DNA of 64,000 bases from Branchipolynoe longqiensis (lineage: Eukaryota; Annelida; Polychaeta; Phyllodocida; Polynoidae), in the NCBI GenBank assembly GCA_030323885.1, contig CM059191.1, forward strand, positions 102,844,292 to 102,908,291, written 5' to 3'. Below are positions 31,262-43,272 of the stretch, piece by piece. The position numbers were made by a program, and so were the translations under genes. The notes below the pieces were generated by a model that was given only the letters and a program-made list of their open reading frames with translations, did no database searches and was not told the DNA's origin. Position 1 is the first letter of the stretch. Every line of letters begins with the position of its first letter.

Positions 31262-32470
31262 TCCGGCATAGAAGTGTAGCAGTGTGGAGTGCTGCAGTGT
31301 GTACTTACAGTAATCTATAATACAACTTCTGGTATACATATACATCAGTGTGAGGTGCGGCAGTGTGACTTACGGCAAGGTATAATACAACTACCGATAT
31401 ACATATATATAGCTGTGTTAGGTGCTGCAGTGTGTACTTACAGTAATCTATAATACAACTTCTGGTATGCATATATACATCAGTGTGAGGTGCTGCAGTG
31501 TGACTTACGGCAAGGTATAATACAACTACCGGTATACATATATATAGCTGTGTTAGGTGCTGCAATGTGTACTTACAGTAATCTATAATACAACTTCTGG
31601 TATACATATATAGCAGTGTGAGGTGCTGCAGTGTGCACTTACATATACAGCAGTGTGAGGTGCTGCAGTGTGTACTTACAGTAATCTATAATACAACTTC
31701 TGGTATACATATATAGCAGTGTGAGGTGCTGCAGTGCGTACTTACACAGTAATCTATAATACAACTTCTGGTATACATATACAGCAGTGTGAGGTGATGC
31801 AGTGTGTACTTACAGTCATCTATAATACAACTTCTGGTATACATATATATAGCAGTGTTAGGTGCTGCAGTGTGTACTTACAGTCATCTATAATACAACT
31901 TCCGGGATACATATACAGCAGTGTGAGGTGATGCAGTGTGTACTTACAGTCATCTATAATACAACTTCTGGTATACATATATAGCAGTGTGAGGTGCTGC
32001 AGTGTGTACTTACAGTAATCTATAATACAACTTCTGGTATACGTATATAGCAGTGTGAGGTGCTGCAGTGTGTACTTACAGTAATCTATAATACAACTTC
32101 TGGTATACATATATAGCAGTGTGAGTTGCTGCGGTGTGCACTTACGGTAAGAGATAATACAACTTCTGGTATACATATATAGCAGTGTGAGGTGATGCAG
32201 TGTGTACTTACAGTAATCTATAATACAAATTCTGGTATACATATCTAGCAGTGTGAGGTGCTGCAGTGTGTACTTACAGTAATCTATAATACAACTTCTG
32301 GTATACATATATAGCAGTGTGAGGTGCTGCGGTGTGTACTTACTGTAATCTATAATACAACTTCTGGTATACATATATACCAGTGTGAGGTGCTGCAGTG
32401 TGTACTTACAGTAATCTATAATACAACTTATGGTATACAGTGTGAGGTGCTGCAGTGTGACTTATGACAA
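31262..32470. repeat. 66-bp minisatellite
   Basis: About 18 units of GTATACATATATAGCAGTGT, GAGGTGCTGCAGTGTGTACT, then TACAGTAATCTATAATACAA and CTTCTG. Because 66 is 22 codons, the minus strand shows a repeated 22-residue reading (MYTRSCIIDYCKYTLQHL...). No start context, domain or selection signal supports a protein. Confidence 0.93.
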
Positions 32471-32472
32471 GG

Positions 32473-32980
32473 TATAGTACAATTCATCATCATCATGCTG
32501 TCAGTCGCGATGCGACAAAGATTGCTTTCATTACTTGACTGTCACTCTCCATTTAGCTCTCTGCTGTGAACTGATAGTTGCATCCATGAGTCGGTCTTAA
32601 TGTCTCTCAGCTTTTTACTGTCTCTCAGCTACATTTCATGAAAGCTGCCTGCAAAAGTGTTGAAGTGCTGCTGACTTTTACAAGTTACCAGCGGCACTCG
32701 CTCGGGGAGAAAATAGAGGTTTCACACCGGCAAGAACATGTCAAGACAGGCGCAAAACTATTTCTCCCTGCAGTGGCTGGTCGGGAGATCTTGGGAGTTC
32801 CATACATCAACCGCCCTTAATGCTGCCACAGTGACATGGTTTTCTGTTTAGGGTTTGCTCCCTTAGCCTTCGGTTCTGTCAAGAATGTGTACCACAAGGC
32901 AGTGGTTTACAACTCTGCAGGGCAGGGGTGTCAAACTCCCTGAGGTATTGCTATACATGCAATACCTGCATACTACCAGT
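32473..32980 (-). mobile_element. Internally deleted LINE derivative, second copy
   Basis: Same 3' end (GTCGCATCGCGACTGACAGC then ATGATGATG) and same 5' region as 19903-20329. It keeps about 100 bp more of the LINE 3' coding end, so the deletion junction differs (near 32625). It interrupts the 66-bp minisatellite. No clear target duplication. Confidence 0.78.
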
Positions 32981-33190
32981 ATACATATATAATAGTGTGC
33001 AGTGCTGCTGTATTCATCCATGGTAAGGCATAATGATACTTCCGGTCATGTGTGGCCGAGTACATTGCTGCAGTGTGCATCTACAGTATGGTATAACACC
33101 GCTTCCTCTATGCATAAGTAGCAGTGTGCAGTGATGCAGTGCGCATCCATACATAGTAAGGTATAATACCACTTCAGGTATGCACGTGTA
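32981..33190. repeat. Diverged continuation of the 66-bp minisatellite
   Basis: CAGTGTGCAGTG.TGCAGTG, AAGGTATAATACCACTTC and TATGCA blocks recur about every 70 bp, as an old edge of the array beyond the LINE insertion. Confidence 0.7.
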
Positions 33191-33324
33191 ACTACGAACC
33201 ATGCTGTACTGTATTTAGTCCCACCTAACAGAGCCAGTAGCCCAACTCCTGGCTGGGTGCATACCAATATTGGTGTCACGGAAGTGACGTCACTCATGCT
33301 ACTACATTGTTCCTTTGTACCTGT

Positions 33325-33525
33325 GTTTGTTTGTTGTTGCATCACTTTAATTACATAGGAGAAACTTCAATCACACCCAAGTGGTCTTCCTCATTCTACT
33401 GCTCCTTGGCCTCTACCATTACGGGAGAGCATCAGGCTAGGTAGCAACAAGACAGGTATGCATGTCCTGTATGTGGATAGAGGATAGACTCAGCCAGGGT
33501 TCAAACTGTATACATGCTACTGCTA
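33325..33525 (-). mobile_element. SINE-2 copy, diverged
   Basis: Reverse tail AAGTGGTCTTCCTCATTCTA then CTGCTCCTTGGCC, and CTAGGTAGCAACAAG upstream. The tRNA-like head (near 33490) is barely recognisable. Confidence 0.65.
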
Positions 33526-33624
33526 GCTATGACCTGCTGCGTGGGGAGGAAATGTGCTGCTCACTTATTCACGTCATCTAGTCCTATTATCAATATCATT
33601 GATGCTATTAATAGCACTAGCACT

Positions 33625-34010
33625 AAATATACCACTAACATTACTGGTACGAGCAACACTACTGGTGACAGTAAAACTATTGATACCAGTACAACTACTC
33701 AACAGTAACACTACTGATACCAGGAACACTACTGAGACCAGTAACACTACTAACACCAGTAAAACTACTGGTTACTCTAAGAGTAGCACTACTGGTACCA
33801 GTAGCAGTACTGGTACCAGTAGCACAACTGATATCAGTAACACTACTGATACCACTAACACTACTGGTACCAGTAACACTACTGAGACCACTAACACTAC
33901 TGGTACCAGTAAGACTACTGATACCAGTAAAACTACTGTTTACTCTAAGAGTAGCACTACTGGTACCAGTAGCAGTACTGATACCAGAAAGACACTGGTA
34001 CCATTCCTAC
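33625..34010 (+). repeat. 18-bp array (ACCAGTAACACTACTGAT)
   Basis: Units of 9/18 bp give a Ser/Thr/Asn-rich reading on the plus strand. A 100-bp higher-order block containing TACTCTAAGAGTAGCACTAC occurs twice. A mucin-like exon cannot be excluded, but no signal peptide, splice context or adjacent domain is visible. Confidence 0.85.
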
Positions 34011-34214
34011 CACTAATCGCACCACGCCATGCCTAGGGCACCAGCAGAGCCGCTACTCACCCTGTCCATTCCCTGACCGACTCGGTCTGTCGCCGTATCC
34101 ACCCGCGTATAACTCATCTGTGATCGGCCGGTTTAAGCTATATCCTAGTCACGTGACCAGCTGCTCACGTGACCAACGAGACCTAGCGGAGCTTTCAAGG
34201 CGCCAGCAGCGGCA

Positions 34215-35095
34215 TTTGCTTGTGTATGTTTCACTGTGTTGTGTATGTTTCACTGTGTTGTTTGGGTTTCAATGTGTTGTTATGTAGCTTTCACTGTATT
34301 GTTGTGTAGGTTACACTGTGTTGTTGTGTAGGTTTCACTATGTTGTTGTGTAGGTTTCACTGTGTAGTTAGTTGTGTAGCTTCCACTGTGTCCCTATATA
34401 GGTTTCACTGTGTAGTTGTGTAGGTTTCACTGTGTAGTTGTACATCTGTATTTAAGTGTGCATGTCCGACTGTGAGAGTTTGTTGTGTATGTTTCACTGT
34501 GTTGTTGTGTATCTGTCTTTAAGTGTGCGGGTTTGACTGTGAAGTCTGTTGTGTATGTTTCACTGTGTTGTTGTGTATCTGTATTTAAGTGCGCATGTCC
34601 GACTGTGAGGTTTGTTGTGTATGTTTCACTGTGTTGTTGTGTATCTGTATTTAAGTGTGTGTGTCCGACTCTGAGGGGTGTTGTGTATCTGTATTTAAGT
34701 GTGCATGTCTGACTGTGATGTTTGTTGTGTATGTTTCACTGTGTTGTTGTGTATCTGTCTTTAAGTGTGCGTGTTCGACTGTGAAGTCTGTTGTGTATGT
34801 TTCACTGTGGTGTTGTGTATCTGTATTTAAGTGTGCATGTCTGACTGTGAGGTTTGTTGTGTATGTTTCACTGTGTTGTTGTGTATCTGTATTTAAGTGT
34901 GTGTGTCCGACTCTGAGGGGTGTTGTGTTTCTGTATTTAAGTGTGCGTGTCCAACTGTGATGTGTGTTGTGTATGTTTCACTGTGTTGTTGTGTATCTGT
35001 ATTTAAGTGTGTGTGTCGGACTGTGAGGTGTATTGTGCATGTTTCATTGTGTCCTTATGTAGGTTTCACTGTGTAGGTGTGTAGGTTTCACTCTG
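34215..35095. repeat. 66-bp minisatellite (TGTATCTGTATTTAAGTGTG)
   Basis: Simple GTTTCACTGTGTTGTTGTGT units at the left edge build into a regular 66-bp unit at 34470-35030. The plus strand shows a matching 22-residue repeat (VYVSLCCCVSVFKC...), which is an array artefact. Confidence 0.92.
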
Positions 35096-35399
35096 AGGTG
35101 CCCCAATGTCTCTCTTTGTAAAAGTGTGTATGTCTGACTGCATGGTTTGTTGTGTACCTTTCAGACTGCCCTACCACCCCATATATCTCCATTAAGATGT
35201 GTGTTTCTGACCGCCAGGTCTGTTATTTATCATCTAACAGTGTGATGATGCCGCCGTTGTCGGTCCATTTTGTCCATTTTGTATATCTGTGTGTCCGTGA
35301 ATTTGCCCACGTGGTTGACAGTCAATGAACATCCACCCGTGTGTATGTGACAGTGCGTCAGTGTGTACTACAATTACCGCCTACCTCTCCATGTGTCAC

Positions 35400-35870
35400 T
35401 GTGCGTGACAGTGTCTCTATCGGCGCGTACAGTGCGGGGTGCATGACACTGCGCGTGTGTGACAGACAGCGCGAGTCCTGCCCGTCAAACTAACTCCACC
35501 ATGCGTGTGTGTCAGTCACTGTATCCCACTATGCACGCCCACTTTTATACTCATCATATCCACACGCATGTGTCTGTGAGTCTCTCAGCACAACTCTACC
35601 CGTCCGTCCGTGCGTCTTCCCGTGCCGTCCGCGCGCTCTGGGACCCACTTCTCGGGCGGGTGGCGAGTGCTGTGCACTCCGTCTGGTGCTGTGCTGCGCA
35701 GTGCCGGGTAGTGCCTGGGAGTGCCGGGCCTTGCCGGGCCTTGCCGGGCGTGCCGTGCAGCTCCCCGTGGCAGCGCGCTGTGAGAGGCGCCTGGCCCCCA
35801 GTGAGCAGTTCTCTGCAGCGCGGCAGCACCGCGAGCTGCTCAGAAAGAACGCCGCTCGAGATCAATAAGA
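35400..35870. other. CpG-rich segment
   Basis: High CpG density, with tandem TGCCGGGCCT near 35720-35750. Open frames on both strands are Ala/Arg-rich without a known domain. This may be a CpG island, but nothing more can be said. Confidence 0.45.
35457..35592 (+). repeat. Dispersed repeat, copy 1
   Basis: Shares CCTGCCCGTCAAACTA, TGCGTGTGTGTCAG, and the exact stretch ATACTCATCATATCCACACG with 38620-38755, in the same order and orientation. Confidence 0.8.
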
Positions 35871-36027
35871 ACCGGCAGATGCTTCCAACACCCCCACACG
35901 CGCCCAGCTCTGTCCGTGTGAACTGCTCTCACACCTAGTTCTTATGGAGCACTTCTCACTGAATCTTACTTGGCCTGCCCTGGACCCCCCCCCCCCCCCC
36001 CTGCGGGGGCACCCAGGGCCCCACCGA

Positions 36028-36362
36028 TCGTGATGGCCGAATTGGTATAGCGCGGGCCTCGCGTGTGAAGGATCAGCGGTTCGGGTTCCTGGTCGAGTCA
36101 AACCAATGACTTATTCAATTGATACTTGTCGCTTCCTAGCCTGGCACCCTGCTTTAATAGGATAAGCAAGGACTGGTTGGCTCAGTGCCAGGATAATCAG
36201 ACTGAGTGGGATATTAGGTCATGGTGCCAGTGGCTTAGTCTCCAAGTGGGGCAGCACTATAAAAATCGCCATGAAAGCGCACTGTTACAAGTCGGTACCC
36301 GTCCTAATATGACCTAGATGTTGCAAGGATGTAAAACTCCAATAACCAACCAACCAACCAAG
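36028..36362 (+). mobile_element. SINE-1 copy, near full length
   Basis: Head GTGATGGCCGAATTGGTATA with B-box-like CGGTTCGGGTTCC, then GTCAAACCAATGACTTATTC, ATACTTGTCGCTTCCTAGCC, GGACTGGTTGGCTCAGTG, CACTATAAAAATCGCCATGA and tail CAACCAACCAACCAA. Confidence 0.9.
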
Positions 36363-36454
36363 GGCGGGTGCATCCCTGGAGTGGGCCACCCCTGGGGCGA
36401 GTCTCCCCAGAGCTGGCCCTCCGCTGGGACTGGCTTCCGCTGGGTGCGAGCCAT

Positions 36455-36982
36455 CCCGGTGTAAAGATTTCAAATTCCCCCCATATTCAAGTTCCCCCCC
36501 ATGAACTTGAAAACGTTTTCAAATTCCTCCCAGGGGAATTTGAAAACGTTTTCAAATTCCCTCCCTCAGTTTAACGTTTCCTCCCCGCCATGTTTGGGGA
36601 ATTTTCGTTATTTGTGTAATTTTTTGTTAATTTTTGATTATTTTTTATGACAAAATTAATAAAATGCAGAGAATAACATAATGGAAATTAATTACTAGTA
36701 CAATAAAATATATTTAACCACAAGTGACACAAAAAGTCTCCAAGATGGTTAAGAAAAAAATATTATAGGTCTGAAATTTAAACGTTTTTTAAAGTATTTT
36801 AAACAATTTAAATTCCCGGAGAGGGAATTTGAAAATAGGTGGGGGGAATCTGAAAACTGTTTTTAAGTTCCCCCCAGAATCTGAAAATGTTTTAAAGTTC
36901 CCCGGAGGAAGTTGAAACGTTTTCAGATTCCAGGGGGGGGGGGGAACTTGGGAAGGGGGGAAGTTGAAATCGTTACACCGGG
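36455..36982. mobile_element. 528-bp foldback-type MITE
   Basis: The ends CCCGGTGTAAAGATTTCAA and TTGAAATCGTTACACCGGG are inverted repeats. Subterminal blocks alternate CCCCCC runs with the self-complementary GAAAACGTTTTCAAATTCC motif on the left and its complement on the right. The centre is AT-rich. Target duplication unclear. Confidence 0.75.
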
Positions 36983-37099
36983 CTCACATTAAAAGCTCCA
37001 TCAAAGAATACCATAGCAGCTCGATTAGAGCTATATATCAATCATCTTATCACAGGAAGAGAGAAAACAGATATGAACTATCACTTGTATCAGCCCTAC

Positions 37100-37620
37100 C
37101 AGTTAGCGAACACAAATACTATTACTAGGCCTCAACAAGGAAAATGTGGTAAGATGGATATTGTTACCAGAGAGGCTATAACGAAGAGAAGCTGTGTTTT
37201 GCTGTGTAAGTCTATATCAGAGAGGATATTAACACACAGATAACCACAACTCACACAAGGAGTAGATGGGATCTCTGATAGGCTAAAGACAAAGCGAGAT
37301 ATAACGGACAATAATGAATGGCTATACCAGAGAGCATAATTCACATAGAAGATCGGTTATATGCTGGAAGATAATGTGGTATAACCGACCGTAATGCATA
37401 CCTATACCATAGAGGATAACTCACATAGAGGTTCTTCCATAGGCTACAACACAGAACGACAATGCACACCTGTATCAGAGATAACTCACATAAAGGAAAT
37501 GTCATAGAGGATAACTCACATAGAGGATCTTCCATCGGCCAGAACAGAAAGAATCACAAAGCACACCTACATCAGAGATTATAACTCACATAAATGATAT
37601 GTCATAGACTCGAGCATCAA
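37100..37620. repeat. Degenerate tandem repeat, about 75 bp
   Basis: Blocks GATAACTCACATAGAGG, TCTTCCATAGGC and CACACCT.TATCAGAG recur five to six times with heavy divergence. Confidence 0.7.
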
Positions 37621-37738
37621 AAGCATAATACACCCGAACCCGTGCCCTGTAATAAAGAGGAAAACTGGTCAGGCAGTCAGCGGACGGGTATATCCAGTGT
37701 AGCATCACTATACATCACCTTAAGTACACACTCTTACT

Positions 37739-38236
37739 AGTGACTGTAGATAAAGAATTCACCCGGTACTCGCAGTACACGGGTGAATACCAACCCTATA
37801 TAAAAACAGTCGAAAAAGCAGGTTAATGAAATGAGAGGCTAATTTCACAATCTAAGAAGCAACATTTATTCTTTGTAGATGTCTTCATATTTACCCGCTA
37901 CCTTTGAGTTGAAAAAGATAATAAAATAGCTAGTTTAATATGATTTAAAATTGAAATTGACAGCGTTCTATGGCCGCCATCATGTCTTTTTGCACTCTCT
38001 CCCATTTGAACAAATCAGTTCCAAATATATGTCGCCATTTGATCATGGAACCACAGTTTCTACTTCCAAACAACAAAGCCGTCGTGATATGACCTTAGAT
38101 GTTGCTAGGACGTAAAACAACAACAAACAAACAAACTTCCTGTTCCGTACTAAAGCTATTTTCGCCCGTATTTACACTACATTGTCATTCACCCGTGTAC
38201 TACAAGTACAGGGTGAATCTTTTATCTACAGTGACT
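37739..38236. mobile_element. Approx. 500-bp TIR element
   Basis: The left end GTGACTGTAGATAAAGAATT continues CACCCGGTACTCGCAGTACA. The right end is its inverted counterpart (ACCCGTGTACTACAAGTACA ... TTTATCTACAGTGACTG), giving about 55 bp of imperfect inverted repeat. A SINE-1 tail (38090-38135) sits inside. No transposase. Confidence 0.78.
38090..38135 (+). mobile_element. SINE-1 3' tail fragment
   Basis: GATATGACCTTAGATGTTGC then TAGGACGTAAAACAACAACA. It is nested in the TIR element. Confidence 0.8.
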
Positions 38237-40470
38237 GATATAACTTCAGAGATTGCTAGCGCAAACAAAAAAAACTCCCACCCCTCCACATTGACACACT
38301 TTTATGGACGGCCACATTATCGACCAACACAACGTTACCATTTAATAATCGCAGTTAACTGGGCATGATTTTTATTTCCTGACAAAATATTATGAAGGGT
38401 CAGGAAATAACTACATATGCATGAACAGTATTATTTTCAAATTAAATTGTTATACATAGGGTTGCCTATCGATGTAATAACAGCTTTGCCATACAAACAA
38501 GGCCAAACTTAGACAAATCATATACATCATATTTGTGAAACCATGACCCCATTTGAGAATATGGAGATTTGCAAACAGGAATTTTAACATAATTGCACCT
38601 GTCGCTTCTCTACGTGTGTGTGACAGACATCATGAATTCTGCCCGTCAAACTACCCCTTCCTGCGTGTGTGTCAGGCTACAAGCGTATCCCACTCTGCGT
38701 GCCTACTGTTATACTCATCATATCCACACGCATGTGTCCATGTGTCTATCCCTACATCTCTTCCTCCATGCTTCTATGCATAGTTTTTTAAATTTTATAT
38801 CCAAATCAGTTGTAAAGGATTGATCTATCCAGGGTCATTACACTGATTATTATTGACTCCAAAGTGCAGTACAGCTAACATTCATATAGCCTGAATATGA
38901 TTGCTAGCTAGCGGTAATTTACACGCTAGAATCTTTATAGAAAATAGAACCCTAACTTCTGTGTGTGGAGGCCGGAAAGCACTAATGTATGATATTACTC
39001 AAGCGATGAACGGCTTACTATATCTGCTTACTATATCTGCTTATTCTATCAGTTCCAAGAAATAGTAACCCAACAGAAATTAAGTGTGGTAAAGTCTAGT
39101 AGGGAGTAGTGGCTGGCTCCTCGTGCTGTGCTGTCTCCAGGTCATCTGCCTGCCACACCCCCTGCCCAGCTCTTTTATTCAGATGGAACAGATTCAAAAT
39201 ACAGATACACAGTTGCTGGGAGTCTCCTCAGTCAGAGACAGTAACATGGCATTTTATTAGTTGAACTCCTCCAGTCAGTGGCAGGGGGAGGCAGAGTGGG
39301 AGGCAGTGCACCCCCACCATGCCCACAAGCCCCCTGCCCCCTACTGGGTAAGGGGGTGGAGGATCAATCCACCCACCCCAAGTCAGATACATATTTTTCC
39401 ATCAAGTTCACCAATCACACTTATATGGGATTATCAACCCTATTTATCTTTACATAACACCAGTGGTCACCAGTCCGTTAGATTGGGACAACTCCAAAAT
39501 AGTAGGAGTTTCAACATGCCTTACTTTGAGAATTACATATTGCATCATCTTTAGTTCAGCAAACTGCCACTAGGTGGGGCAGGGAGGGCTCACTACACAC
39601 ACACACACTCCACCTCCCATCTCCAGCCTGACACCTGGATTTGGCAGGTCCTGCAACCACTCACACACACATACACATCCCCCATGCATTGTTACCTGTG
39701 TTCTACCACTCCCTCAGATACTGGCATCTGTAAATTATACCATAACAGGCACACACAACTCAGGTTCTTAACTTAATTATTGTACCCATTCTGTGGCATT
39801 CTTCACAGATGATTTGTCTGCATCAACTGTATATGCTGTCCTTAGTTTCAGCATTTACCTCCCTTTATACAATACATAATACCAACAGACTTCAATTCAG
39901 TAATACATGTAAATATACCAATACAGTAATAATTCTCCAGAGTTATTATCTCCAGTGGTTATATTTGATGTAGAACCTTAGAACAATCTGATATTAATTA
40001 TCACTTCACTTACTATACATAATCTACCATGGTTTCGCAACTTGATATGATTAAAACAGTTTTCTTAATGCTTTACAAATGAGTTTCATGAAAAGGAGAT
40101 ATTTTAGAATTTATTTAAACTATTATTTATATATGAACCAGACTTAAAAAGTCAGAATATTTTGCATGATCTTAAGGTAATATTATATCGAATATTTCAG
40201 GAGCATGTACATATATGTAAAAGAATAGGTCACCAGATCTTTGCGGCCTTTCTAAAATTGATACTTGCCGTTACCTAGCCTTGTTGTAAAAATATACAGA
40301 TTTTCAGTTCGGATTTATATATTGGCAGGGAACATTATTATTCTCGGGCGACGGAGTGGGGACCAGGATTATGCAACAGAGAAGCAATGGGTGTCCTACT
40401 CGCTTTGTGACATAAGCGCCTATGTGGAAATGTGATAACACATAGCGACTGAGATTGTGATGTGATGTTC
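38237..40470. other. Sparse region, no gene recognised
   Basis: AT-rich at 38380-39100 and 39780-40450. A GC- and AG-rich patch at 39110-39350 contains a minus-strand AATAAA near 39170. CA-rich patches lie at 39595-39690. The dispersed repeat at 38620-38755 is inside. I see no domain on either strand. Confidence 0.45.
38620..38755 (+). repeat. Dispersed repeat, copy 2
   Basis: Counterpart of 35457-35592, diverged at the edges. Confidence 0.8.
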
Positions 40471-41090
40471 ATACTTAAGAGATGGTTAATGATTTTTTAA
40501 ATGCCCCCTCCATGCACCAGAAAGAATGCAAGTGGAGGGGGAGGGAATTGTTAATATATGTTTGTTGTAACTGTCTGCATCCATCTGTTACCACGAGGCC
40601 AATGGACAAGCACACCCAGCAATACTGCATACATAATGGACACCACCTGCAGCTGGGGTTGAGTGACAGCTTCCCCATATTAGAGCATTGGCCACCCAGG
40701 CTGTAGAGGGTGTCTGATTGGCTGGCTGTGTGAGCCCAGTCACCTGCATTCCTTATACCAGACACAGACCCCACTCTAGGCACCCTTGGCTAGACTCTCT
40801 AGCAAGACACACTCCACTTTCGACACTCAATTGAGCAACATCTATTCAAAAGACACTGAGCTGTGTGCAACAACCATTGGACTCCGGTTCAATGGGCTGA
40901 AGGCACTGGTTCTGATATACACAAGCAAGAGTCATGCAGATCTGTATGGGCAGTTGGTCAGGAGTGAGGGTGATAGGTCCCCAGTAGGTGAACAGGGGTG
41001 GATGCCAATAAAGCACAACCTCTTCACTGTCAATCTTGTGCGACTTGTCTTCCTTTCTTCCTTATGAGTTGTTGAGAGGAACGACAGGTA
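40471..41090 (+). other. Possible retroelement promoter/poly(A) region
   Basis: A TATA-like CCTTATACC at 40752 is followed about 255 bp later by AATAAAGC at 41009 and a T/G-rich stretch. That spacing resembles the promoter-to-poly(A) part of an LTR. I cannot define LTR ends, a second LTR or a target duplication, so this is weak. Confidence 0.25.
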
Positions 41091-41167
41091 GGAACTGACA
41101 GACAGTTGTCAGAACACACCTGTGGAGACTAATAATGTTTGGGATTCAGACAGCCGAGTCAACATTG

Positions 41168-41445
41168 ATAGGATAATACAAGGACTGGTTACCTCATTAT
41201 CTGGAAAATGTGATTAGGTGGGAGCTGGCAGCCTGGTCTCCCAGTGGAGCGGCACTATAATTCTGCCCAACGTTGAAAACAAGCACCTTTGCGGGAGCTT
41301 ACATGCTATGAGCAGAATAAATACCATATCAAAAATGTAAATTATAAAAAAAGTCACCATGAGTGTGCACTGCCACAAGTCGTTAACCGTCCTGATATTA
41401 CCTTAGATGTTGCCTGGACGTAAAACTTCAGCAACCAACAAACAG
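41168..41445 (+). mobile_element. SINE-1 copy, headless, with insertion
   Basis: GATAGGATAATACAAGGACT, GGTCTCCCAGTGGAGCGGCA, then about 90 bp of foreign sequence (41265-41350), then GTCACCATGAGTGTGCACTG, GATATTACCTTAGATGTTGC and CGTAAAACTTCAGCAACC. Confidence 0.8.
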
Positions 41446-41469
41446 AAATCTACATGAATGTTAACAATC

Positions 41470-41900
41470 AGGTTTTACTGCCCTTCTAGACCGAACCGCT
41501 CCTATTTCTACTCTCTTTGTCCACACCTACACTGGCACCAGGCGCCCGTCGCACGCCGCGCCGGTGCCTTGCCTCACTCCGCAGGCAGGGAGCAGCTGAT
41601 GTTAGGATTAAGTCGTGGACGCTTCCTCTGGCGGGTCGTTCAGTTAGCAGCCGATTACCGCCACCTGGCCGTGTGAGTAGCGAGGCAGACGACAGTTTTA
41701 CGTCGCATGGCAACCACGCCACCAAACAGTCTAAACATAGACCAGCACGCAGGAGCCAGGCAGGCCGCTGCCTCTCCAATTAGCATGCTAAAGCTGTAGG
41801 TCCCAGCGCCCCCTATTAGCTGGCCACCGCATTAATTCCGCCAATTTGTACCGCGCTCTCTCCCAGAGGGCGCCACTATGCCGTCATTTGACGGTTTCCA
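41470..41900. other. CpG-rich unique segment
   Basis: GC-rich, with CAGCGCCCCCTATT and CCAGAGGGCGCCAC, both of which resemble CTCF-type cores. Overlapping open frames on both strands have no recognisable domain. Possible CpG island or regulatory DNA. Confidence 0.4.
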
Positions 41901-42167
41901 CGTTCTCCATTTTCACATTGTTATCATGAATGCATCAGCTTTCTGTGTGATGTATTTTAATCATTGTTTCTATTAAGCTATTTTTGATTTCCTTTAACAA
42001 AACATATAAGCTTTCATTCTTTGCTTTATTGGGCTTTTATATATTTGCACTATGGAACATCATATCAAGACGTGTACCGACTTACGCCTGCACATACTCG
42101 TGGTAGCTTTATATTTATAGTGTTCGCCACTAGGATACCAGGACACCGCCTGCATGTTGGTTTTGTC

Positions 42168-42457
42168 GATCTGTTTGTTGGGGTTTTATATCCTGATCCT
42201 ATATAAGGTCATATCAGGATAGGCACCTACCAACTTGTGACAATACACGCTAATGGCAACTCTATAGTTCTGCCCCACTGGGAGACCAAGCTGCCGGAAC
42301 CAAGACCCAATTTCTAACTCAGTCACAGTATCCTGATACTGAGCTAACCAGTAGTTTCCCTAATTTGTAGGAAAGCCAAGAGCTAGGCTGGGTAGTGGCA
42401 AGTATCAATGTTGTAAGTCATTGGTTTGACTGGAGTAGGTTTTGCACTGCCAACCTT
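42168..42457 (-). mobile_element. SINE-1 copy
   Basis: Reverse SINE-1: GGGGTTTTATATCCTGATCC, AAGGTCATATCAGGATAGGC, TTCTGCCCCACTGGGAGACC, CAGTCACAGTATCCTGATAC, ATTGGTTTGACTGGAG. The body is complete and the head is cut by the next SINE. Confidence 0.85.
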
Positions 42458-42660
42458 TTTTTTTGTACATTAGTTGTTTAAGGAGGGGAAATTTCAGTCG
42501 CAGACGACTGATCTTCCTCATTCCACTGCTCCTTGTTCTATCCTAGTAATACCGAGCATCTGGCTAGGAAGCTACAGGTATCAATTTTTAAGTCATAAAC
42601 TTGCACATTGGACGCTTCCGCTCTACTAATTCAGCCATTGTGTCCGGTCACACCAGCAGG
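42458..42660 (-). mobile_element. SINE-2 copy
   Basis: Reverse: TTTTTTGTACATTAGTTGTT, AGGGGAAATTTCAGTCGCAG, GATCTTCCTCATTCCACTGC, TCCTTGTTCTATCCTAGTAA, then a tRNA-like head (GGACGCTTCCGCTCTACTAA, TTCAGCCATTGTGTC). Confidence 0.82.
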
Positions 42661-42805
42661 ATGCCGACTCAGTCATATTTGACCAATCCTTGCCCTGTGC
42701 CAGTAATGCCGCGTGCCACTTTAGGTAGCAACAAGTATCCACATTTCAAATCACTGGCAGGAATTCGAACTCATGACCTGGTGGCATGGACATCCAGTCT
42801 AAAGT
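42661..42805 (-). mobile_element. SINE-1-like head fragment
   Basis: GCCGACTCAGTCATATTTGA, CCAATCCTTGCCCTGTGCC and GGAATTCGAACTCATGACC are the upstream part of SINE-1 in reverse, directly abutting the SINE-2 copy. Confidence 0.65.
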
Positions 42806-43272
42806 TACCATAAACAAATCAAATATATTCCTAAGCTATGCACGCTGACTAGTTGAAGACTTTACAAACTTATATTAAAAATAAAGTAACCTGGTTATAT
42901 AATACACAGGCTGACTGCTTGATTTCAGATGGCGTCCAGCGCTGGAGATGCAGTAACGGCAGTGGCGCCACCAGGCGGTGAATGATGAGAACGCGTCTAA
43001 TTGCAGACACTCAGCCGGCCGGTGTTAGTCCGACACTCGTGTAATCTGGGCAGATCTGGCTATGTGACTAAAATTAACCCTCCAGGGTGCAGTCCTGGTA
43101 TTGATTTCCTCCCCTTGAAGTCAACATAGTCTATGTGCACCATAATTGTTAAGGCTGGAAGATATTATTCAACTGGATTAAATACATTTTGAAAAAAAAT
43201 AGGTTTATGCGGATATCTCGCTGTAGGGACGCCGATTTATATTAACGAGGGTTCACATAGCACTATCCATAT
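42806..43272. other. No clear feature
   Basis: A short ATG frame at 42929 (ATGGCGTCCAGCGC..., 18 codons) follows TTTCAG. The length is too small to call. At 43080-43140 sequence like that at 43560-43600 (TTTCCTCCC.TTGAAGTCAA) indicates an uncharacterised repeat. Confidence 0.4.

Noticed and set aside
31820..32374. 184-codon frame with a 22-residue repeat
   Set aside because: The unit of the minisatellite is 66 bp, so a 22-residue periodicity is automatic. A LINE copy and frame breaks interrupt it.
33625..34010. Mucin-type Ser/Thr exon
   Set aside because: Only a simple 9/18-bp array is seen, without signal peptide, splice sites or a flanking domain. Left as a repeat.
40471..41090. Complete LTR retrotransposon
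   Set aside because: TATA-like and AATAAA motifs are spaced plausibly, but no second LTR, target duplication, PBS or gag/pol sequence was found.
42929..42985. Small ORF with a good start context after TTTCAG
   Set aside because: Only 18 codons, with no similarity or supporting exon structure.
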